Positions 35,801-39,963 of a stretch of 39,963 nucleotides of DNA are shown piece after piece (within the stretch, counting starts at the first letter, position 1; each line of letters opens with the position of its first letter). The DNA is from Lachnospiraceae bacterium (GTDB lineage Bacteria > Bacillota > Clostridia > Lachnospirales > Lachnospiraceae): assembly GCA_022794255.1 (NCBI GenBank), contig JAAWEL010000084.1, forward strand, positions 1 to 39,963, given 5' to 3'. The position numbers and the translations under genes were made by a program. The notes beneath the pieces are model-generated. The model did not search any database. It had not been told where the DNA came from and saw only the letters and a program-made list of their open reading frames with translations.

Positions 35801-35916
35801 GGTGTGATGAACATACCACCTGCAGCTGTGACGGGCATACTTCTTGTACCTGTGATGATTATGGCTCTTCGTGCAATTGTGACAGTCAGGCCTGCGGCCC
35901 AGGGGATGGATTATGA
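32845..35916 (+). CDS. Tail-tip (Tal-like) protein with a Cys-rich repeat C-terminus
   Basis: About 1023 aa. The N-terminal 370 residues look like the Tal/gp27-type baseplate hub (YLSYPNRTQICEIPIYDFQT, HTLSQTLLTSFGSLGVD, LDQPHSILHLFVQRNPAW). A coiled coil follows near residues 270-420. Then come repeats of the tail-spike type (TNRGKVICSDIEVTGGQMNI, GTLTAKNADISGTIRSNAGY) up to about residue 940. The last 80 residues hold 15 Cys (coded 35677-35895): first YDDCNNCDNHYNC, then after a Gly linker an 8-residue repeat, CGCDEHTT CSCDGHTS, CTCDDYGSS and CNCDSQAC. Such a tail is foreign to Tal proteins I know. The stop overlaps the radical SAM gene as ATGA. I infer that this tail is the enzyme's substrate; metal binding by CxCD/His repeats is the alternative. 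Confidence 0.82.
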   Translation: MNPFSYNYYKNLKRPHVYLSYPNRTQICEIPIYDFQTDIIANSANRGSFKVYRYRDETETEHYGDIKLGMYLYMEQLSWFVITEIQKINEGYNEYLEITYIQIEHTLSQTLLTSFGSLGVDTDSQGGLDRYCLYNPLDQPHSILHLFVQRNPAWLIGTVDPDISTEYRNFQEESVASYTFLTHNVAETYECVFLFDPDKMEVSARKLENLGKDTNITLSYQNFIKSIGQRADDSDLKTVLTVSGGNDARTNTPLGIIDVNISGTNQIYNFSYYLHMMSKELQTKLAEYEEKCRQNTPVYQEKLEVLGHLYEELNDLKNRVPENMESTNWAKFGEIPLQTKEQEYWHRMSLYVGKEDSYSLTQYNSYKPIHDAIEKELGKRKAEIASKESAISGCKKQINQLVVRINEFLGEQLYKELSLYVKEDSLTDDSFIATEIMTDAEILSMQQSLLNHAKSELSLVCYPKFESDVDLINFTIDYDYKEFTDQLEMFNVIHVRFEENDAVTDARLLKLHINWDNPSDFKATFSNRNSLDENFGLFQEVIRQTEDTSSSLSYGIGAWSNAAIVSPEIRNYMSSVFDASKQMLQSSDEQEIRIDRTGMLVKKWDSDKESFDPGQLWVTNGGLFITRDAWDTVSLALGYTRIGNDYFYGLCCESLVGKMVLSSNLYISNESGTYTMDKDGLIAKNGSYQVKINPSAPADIFSISIDNKNLLYIDATSKKLKFEGDIESRSGHIANFTITENNLASGGVGLCSLTTPGEVAIWAGNSNKISAPFRVTNRGKVICSDIEVTGGQMNIGGGTSSFGVSKDGTLTAKNADISGTIRSNAGYIGNLEITQTELSLIKNRNMSIDLGQIIIDSKGEISIGSNIVVTDDWIVFGVENASIKSDGTAYFDRINGDVILYGNNWWGDASSTGNYTIFSALDYLYDKYLDLYNYVHSGGWNPDACPSYDDCNNCDNHYNCPSEDDCSEQTLIDDIGGCGSGGTGCGCDEHTTCSCDGHTSCTCDDYGSSCNCDSQACGPGDGL

Positions 35917-37337
35917 TTACAATCGTACAATGCAACAAAGAAATCCAAGGTATCTTAGGACTTCAAGACTATAGTGATTCCATAAAATATCGACCGATTA
36001 TCTATCTGATGGAACAAGAAATTTCTGATGGATATTTAGTGGAAAATCTTTTAACAAGAGAGCTTGTTCTATTGACAAAGACAGAATATAACCTTTTTAA
36101 AAATGTTCATTTCAATGAGAAATTCATGAAGTTTTTTGTACAGCATTGGTTTTATATCCCAGAGAAAATAAGTGAAAAGAGCATCTATTATATTCTCTCC
36201 CATAATATCAAGCAAAAACGTCCAAAGCTGGGTATTAACAGAAAGAACATGTTCACAATCTTTACAACAACCGACTGTAATGCCAGATGTCCGTATTGTT
36301 ATGAACAAGGAATTGATGCCATTTCTATGGACCACAAAGTAGCTTTGAATACAGCAAAGTATATAGAATCTTCCCACATGAATCATACAAAAATTCATCT
36401 TAAATGGTTTGGAGGAGAACCACTGTTAAACGGAGATGTCATAAACATTATATGCGACTATCTCACAAATAGTGGTGTGGACTTCCATTCAAGCATTACC
36501 AGTAATGGGTATTTGTTTGATAAATATGCAGATAAAGAAATCATAGAAAAATGGCATCTGAAAAGGACTCAAATCACCCTTGACGGAACAAAAGATTTCT
36601 ATCAAAAAACAAAAAATTATGTTAATCAGGATAAACATGCATTTGAAAAAGTGATTGCAAATATACAGCGGCTGACAAACATTGGAGTAAATGTAGTTAT
36701 ACGAATGAATATTTCTGCAGACAACGAAAAAGAATTATTATCCCTCATCGATTATTTAAAAGTCACCTTCAATGGAAACAAGCATTTAAAAATATACTCC
36801 TATGTTCTTTTTAACGAAGGCAGCCAAGATACTGCCCCCATGACATTAAGCCAGCGTGAACAAGCTTGTGAGGCCTTCAAAAAGATTGAAAAGAAACTTT
36901 CCGATTCCGGATTTGGAATTTACGGCTTCCGTTTTCCGTCCATATGTACAAGTCATTGTATGGCCGATAATGGAAGCAGTGTGTGTATAACGCCAACCGG
37001 ATATCTCACCCTATGTGAGCACCACCCCAATGACGAGATCATAGGAAATATTTATGAGGGAATAACCGATTGCTCCACAATAAAATCCTGGTCAAATCGG
37101 CTTCCGGAAACAGCCGAATGTATCACCTGCAAATATTATCCTCAATGTATTACCCTAAAAAAATGCCCATCCTTTTCTAAAGGCTGCGACAATTTTTTAC
37201 GGCTGAGAAAAGAATTATTGACCAAGTTTACTATGGAAAACGCATATAAAAAATATCTAAAAGAGGTTCCCTGTGAAAAAAGCAATCAACAGAGCCAACG
37301 CAGAAGTAGGATACATGGGAAAACAAACACAGAATAA
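35913..37337 (+). CDS. Radical SAM/SPASM enzyme of the peptide-maturase type
   Basis: A 474-aa enzyme. The SAM-binding [4Fe-4S] motif is C122-x3-C126-x2-C129 in TTTDCNARCPYCYEQG; the glycine-rich WFGGEPLLN and SSITSNGYLF segments and TQITLDGTKDFYQKTKN complete a typical partial barrel. A Cys-rich SPASM region follows with CMADNGSSVCITPTGYLTLC and CITCKYYPQC, KKCPSFSKGC. The first 100 residues (KYRPIIYLMEQEISDGYLV onward) look like the peptide-recognition part seen in maturases of Cys-rich RiPPs such as ranthipeptides and sactipeptides. Translationally coupled to Tal by ATGA; the CHAP gene starts 65 nt before its end. Likely reaction: thioether or similar crosslinks in the Tal Cys tail. The substrate is inferred from context. 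Confidence 0.87.
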   Translation: MITIVQCNKEIQGILGLQDYSDSIKYRPIIYLMEQEISDGYLVENLLTRELVLLTKTEYNLFKNVHFNEKFMKFFVQHWFYIPEKISEKSIYYILSHNIKQKRPKLGINRKNMFTIFTTTDCNARCPYCYEQGIDAISMDHKVALNTAKYIESSHMNHTKIHLKWFGGEPLLNGDVINIICDYLTNSGVDFHSSITSNGYLFDKYADKEIIEKWHLKRTQITLDGTKDFYQKTKNYVNQDKHAFEKVIANIQRLTNIGVNVVIRMNISADNEKELLSLIDYLKVTFNGNKHLKIYSYVLFNEGSQDTAPMTLSQREQACEAFKKIEKKLSDSGFGIYGFRFPSICTSHCMADNGSSVCITPTGYLTLCEHHPNDEIIGNIYEGITDCSTIKSWSNRLPETAECITCKYYPQCITLKKCPSFSKGCDNFLRLRKELLTKFTMENAYKKYLKEVPCEKSNQQSQRRSRIHGKTNTE

Positions 37338-37788
37338 TCTTTACAGTAAAACAGAAAACGCCGGAAAGGACGGGTTCTCCAAATACTGGGAGCAGGTGTT
37401 TCCAGGAAAGAGAAACTGTCCGTTCTGCACTGCATTTGTATACTGGGTATTCGGTTGGGCCTATGGTAAAAAAAGAGCAAAATTAATGCTTCTAAGCCAT
37501 AAAGGATTTGTCCAGGAGCCATTCCGACTGGAGCTTCGATTCCAAAAAATGAATCGATACTCCCATGTCCCTTGTATCGGAAATATCGCATTTTTTCAAC
37601 AGCATAAATGGACGGATCATGTGGGAATTGTAACTGATATAGATGAGCATGGATTTTACAGTGTGGAGGGAAATGTTGTAGATGAACAGGGAATCCCTTG
37701 CGTGGCAAAAAGATATCATTTCTTTTCAGAAAAAGCAGTGAAAGGATTTGGTTATCCCTTATATTCTCTTCTTCTGAAAGATATCTGA
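37273..37788 (+). CDS. CHAP-domain endolysin
   Basis: A 171-aa single-domain cysteine amidase/peptidase. The start of the family is plain: NRANAEVGYMGKQTQNN, then NAGKDGFSKYWEQ, the catalytic Cys in CPFCTAFVYWVFGWAYG, and the catalytic His in WTDHVGIVTDIDEHGFYSVE followed by GNV. Active Cys and His are thus both present. It would cut peptidoglycan for release of the particle, or at the tail tip for entry. GTG start behind AAGAGG; the coding region overlaps the radical SAM gene by 65 nt in another frame. No separate wall-binding domain is present. Confidence 0.88.
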   Translation: MKKAINRANAEVGYMGKQTQNNLYSKTENAGKDGFSKYWEQVFPGKRNCPFCTAFVYWVFGWAYGKKRAKLMLLSHKGFVQEPFRLELRFQKMNRYSHVPCIGNIAFFQQHKWTDHVGIVTDIDEHGFYSVEGNVVDEQGIPCVAKRYHFFSEKAVKGFGYPLYSLLLKDI

Positions 37789-37800
37789 TCAAAACGACAA

Positions 37801-37844
37801 TTCTATTTGTATACAATTAAACACCGTATTCACACAAAATAGAA
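37801..37844 (+). repeat. Inverted repeat between the CHAP and DUF1617-like genes
   Basis: TTCTATTT (37801-37808) and AAATAGAA (37837-37844), an AT-rich 8-bp inverted repeat in the 70-nt gap. It could be an operator or a weak hairpin. Confidence 0.3.
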
Positions 37845-37858
37845 CAAAGAGGTAACTC

Positions 37859-38272
37859 ATGAAAAAGATAAAATTGTATGATCTATTTAATATTTACAAC
37901 ACTCTGATGGACTTGAGCGAAAAAACATCACCATTAAAAGTTTCCTACTGGATTACGAAAAATATCATCTTATTAAAAAACGATTATCTAATGTACATAA
38001 CCAAAAGAAATGAAATCTGGTCACAGCTGTTATATGTAAATGATGACGGATCAATCACAACGCAAGATAAGAATGGAAATTATAAGTATAATTGCCCTGA
38101 AAGCAATAAAGAAGAATTTATCTCACGAATGAACGAATTAAACAATTTTGAAGTTGAGATCGAAGTGTTTCTGCTCAATATGGACGAATTAATAAAAAGT
38201 AATCCTGCATATGAAATAGAAGCAAAACACATCATTGGGCTTTCAGAGTCCGGTTTCATTGTCTTTGATTAA
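37859..38272 (+). CDS. DUF1617-like phage protein
   Basis: A 137-aa protein behind AAAGAGG. The pattern NTLMDLSEKTSPLKVSYWI, TKRNEIWSQLL..., EFISRMNELNNFEVEIEVF and a C-terminal IIGLSESGFIVFD resembles DUF1617-type proteins found among phage tail genes. In that family a first helix, a paired helix with a conserved Arg and a 'two sub-domain' C-terminus recur. Function is not known; I treat the match as tentative. Confidence 0.55.
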   Translation: MKKIKLYDLFNIYNTLMDLSEKTSPLKVSYWITKNIILLKNDYLMYITKRNEIWSQLLYVNDDGSITTQDKNGNYKYNCPESNKEEFISRMNELNNFEVEIEVFLLNMDELIKSNPAYEIEAKHIIGLSESGFIVFD

Positions 38273-38296
38273 AAATAGAGAAGAAGGTGAATAACA

Positions 38297-39223
38297 ATGC
38301 CAATTACCATAGAAGATTTTAGAATTGACGTGGCAAAAGTACAATCATTTAAGTATCTCCAAGCAAAACAATTTGATAACAATTCAAGAAAACGAAGGTT
38401 AATCATAACGGATTCAAATATTCCCATCCAATACAGCGATGACCGCTCCGAGTATATTACTCTCTCACTATCACTGAATGGTGATAACTATTCCAACACT
38501 TCCTGCTCTTTTGAGGCGGATGGATACCCATACATAATCTTTACCGAATCCATGTTATCAAAAGTTGGAGATGTTGACTGTGAAATAAGAATCTATGATC
38601 ATAAAAACGGAAGTATCATTACCAGCTTCCCGTTCATCATGACAATTAGTAAAAGCTTATTAAATCAGGACCGCTTGGTGGAATCCAGTGAATTTAATAT
38701 TCTTAATGATCTGGTTTTGCAGGCTATCACTATTCCTGATTTAATAAACGAATTTCAATTATCTCAGGAAAATATCTCCAACCTGATTGTTCAAATTAAT
38801 AATGATATCGATTCTTACCGCGGAAACTATACCAGCCTATCCACCGATTTCCGGAATCTGATTGCAGATGTCCAAAATTATTTAACTGACATTCAAGAAA
38901 GAGAAAGAAACCGGGTGTCAGCGGAACAAGACCGGGTTAATGCAGAAAATAAGCGGCAGCAAGATACGGCTCATGCCATTGGCCAGGCCAATACTGCTGC
39001 AGATCGTGCAGCAGCAGCAACCAACCATGCGAATACAGCAGCTGCAAATGCACAAAATGTCACAGCCCAGGCGTTGCAGAGCGCTGTGGATGCCAATGCG
39101 GCCAAAGACCAATGCCTTGCAGCGATTGATCATTTGCAGTATGAAATGCGTGTATTAGATGGCGACGCCGCTGCCACCCTGGAAACCAGCTATGAAAATG
39201 CTTATGACGGAGGCGGCGCTTAA
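38297..39223 (+). CDS. BppU-like upper baseplate protein
   Basis: A 308-aa protein. The N-terminal 120 residues form a beta domain like BppU_N (MPITIEDFRIDVAKVQSFK, RRLIITDSNIPIQYSDDRSE, FEADGYPYIIFTESMLSKVG, CEIRIYDHKNGSIITSFPF). This domain docks receptor-binding arms to Dit in lactococcal-type baseplates. The rest is a coiled coil, with Ala-rich heptads after residue 210 (RVNAENKRQQD, AAATNHANTAAANAQN), typical of a trimeric stalk. It is followed at once by an intrinsic terminator and then by the receptor-binding gene. Confidence 0.72.
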   Translation: MPITIEDFRIDVAKVQSFKYLQAKQFDNNSRKRRLIITDSNIPIQYSDDRSEYITLSLSLNGDNYSNTSCSFEADGYPYIIFTESMLSKVGDVDCEIRIYDHKNGSIITSFPFIMTISKSLLNQDRLVESSEFNILNDLVLQAITIPDLINEFQLSQENISNLIVQINNDIDSYRGNYTSLSTDFRNLIADVQNYLTDIQERERNRVSAEQDRVNAENKRQQDTAHAIGQANTAADRAAAATNHANTAAANAQNVTAQALQSAVDANAAKDQCLAAIDHLQYEMRVLDGDAAATLETSYENAYDGGGA

Positions 39224-39234
39224 CCGCCTTTTTT
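39212..39234 (+). terminator. Intrinsic terminator after the BppU-like gene
   Basis: GGCGG (39212-39216), a 7-nt loop, CCGCC (39224-39228) and six T (39229-39234). The stem begins inside the last codons of the gene. It is the only hairpin with a proper U-tract in the tail module. Confidence 0.75.
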
Positions 39235-39265
39235 ATAAAATAAAAAAAGAAAGGATAATCGATTT

Positions 39266-39963
39266 ATGTTTTCAATTATTAAACCACGAGGAGATATCAA
39301 ATCAAACTGGGAATCTGTAAATCCTGTTTTACGGCTGCGCGAATGGGGAGTTGAATGGAAAGATACCATTGGTGTAGGAGAAACGAAGCTAAAAATCGGA
39401 GATGGCATAACCCATTGGAATGATCTGGATTATGCTATTACCAATGATATTACAAAAAAGGTGGTGAAAACATTTGCCACAATACCAGAAAATCAAGAAA
39501 ATCCCATTCTGCTCCCAGGTGCTTCTTTGGAAACCTTATTTGGACAGGTCAAACGAAAATTCGATTATACGATAAATTTTATGTCCACCTTAAAAAATAT
39601 GGTGGGCGACTATCAGACAAAGTCATTCCACACTGGGTCCGGAACGGTCACTGCCAGTGATTTAAAAAGTGCTATCGATATATTAGAGCAGTATAAATTG
39701 ACTACAGCCAATATTCTGGATGTGAATGATTCTACAAACACACTGGCAGCATTGTCCGCCAACCAAGGACGATTGATTAGCGAAAAGGTTGACGCTAATG
39801 CGGAGGCAATCGGGGTGTTGAATAGCAATTTATCATACAAGAAAATTGATTCAAAATTAAATTTCCCCGATTCGCGAATTGCAGGAACCGCTTATATAGA
39901 AAATAATTTCATAGTTTTAAATGTCATAATAAAAGCTTCCTCTCCTTCTGGTGAACTGCTTTC
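39266..39963 (+). CDS. Receptor-binding/tail fibre protein, partial (cut by the window end)
   Basis: Open to the window edge, 232 codons visible. The N-terminus (NWESVNPVLRLREWGVEWKD, GETKLKIGDGITHWNDLDYA) is the short beta motif known from the N-terminal domain of Bordetella phage Mtd and many Firmicutes tail fibres ('xxNPVLxxGExGxExDTxxxKIGDGxTxWNxLxY'). Coiled-coil-like segments and TLAALSANQGRLISEKVD, another common fibre motif, follow. AAAGGA lies before the ATG. It probably determines target-cell range. Confidence 0.78.
   Translation, partial: MFSIIKPRGDIKSNWESVNPVLRLREWGVEWKDTIGVGETKLKIGDGITHWNDLDYAITNDITKKVVKTFATIPENQENPILLPGASLETLFGQVKRKFDYTINFMSTLKNMVGDYQTKSFHTGSGTVTASDLKSAIDILEQYKLTTANILDVNDSTNTLAALSANQGRLISEKVDANAEAIGVLNSNLSYKKIDSKLNFPDSRIAGTAYIENNFIVLNVIIKASSPSGELL

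Noticed and set aside
39266..39963. Diversity-generating retroelement acting on the tail fibre
   Set aside because: The Mtd-like N-terminal motif is common in ordinary fibres, and no reverse transcriptase or template repeat is seen. The C-terminus lies outside the window.
1..39963. tRNA or rRNA genes
   Set aside because: No cloverleaf with a GTTCRANNC arm or rRNA-like segment was recognised on either strand by eye.

Overview
The window looks like a chromosomal segment from a Clostridia member of the Bacillota, probably Lachnospiraceae-like. The basis is AGGAGG-type ribosome binding sites, a YlxP/DUF503 protein, an RlmD/RumA-type rRNA methyltransferase, a ProXp-ala/PrdX-type deacylase and Bacillus-type LexA operators. 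No database search was possible. All family names come from motifs and general resemblance.

Positions 1-13,610 carry ordinary chromosomal genes, nearly all on the minus strand. In transcription order these are a HAD phosphatase, dihydrolipoamide dehydrogenase and an M24 aminopeptidase P (an ATGA-overlapping pair), then RlmD, a DUF262/HNH (GmrSD-like) protein, a pyrophosphatase-like protein, YlxP, a helix-hairpin-helix protein and an M16 lipoprotein peptidase. A ProXp-ala-like deacylase runs the other way with its own sigma-A promoter.

Positions 13,794 to the right end form an AT-richer accessory island. A minus-strand unit (14,176-16,329 plus 13,794-14,096) encodes a sigma-70-like domain fused to a DUF262 domain. 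It is preceded by a near-consensus sigma-A promoter whose spacer is a LexA box, with a second LexA box just upstream. Divergently, on the plus strand, come two small ORFs, a 914-aa protein with a DVDGD motif typical of single-chain two-barrel (YonO/QDE-1-like) RNA polymerases, a predicted pseudoknot RNA, and then a siphovirus-type tail module. The tail module holds a tail tube-like protein, holin, tape measure, Dit, Tal, CHAP endolysin, BppU-like baseplate protein and a receptor-binding protein cut by the window end. I see no capsid, portal, terminase, integrase or replication gene. The best reading is an SOS-inducible, non-contractile tailocin-like particle (or tail half of a prophage) with its own transcription machinery.

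Two parts of the module are most unusual. First, the Tal protein ends in a tail of about 80 residues with 15 cysteines, including an 8-residue CxCD repeat. Its stop codon overlaps the start of a radical SAM/SPASM enzyme of the peptide-maturase type, which suggests that the tail tip is modified like a RiPP. Second, the tape measure gene is split by about 2 kb. That insert holds some 650 nt of very hairpin-rich, apparently noncoding sequence followed by two tandem antisense copies of a zinc-ribbon gene. This looks like an intron-like or mobile RNA element. Without splicing the tape measure would be broken.

Proposed working order (inference): DNA damage removes LexA, the sigma-DUF262 protein is made, and the divergent unit with its own polymerase is switched on. 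The tail particle is then assembled, its Cys-rich tip is modified by the radical SAM enzyme, and holin plus CHAP release it.
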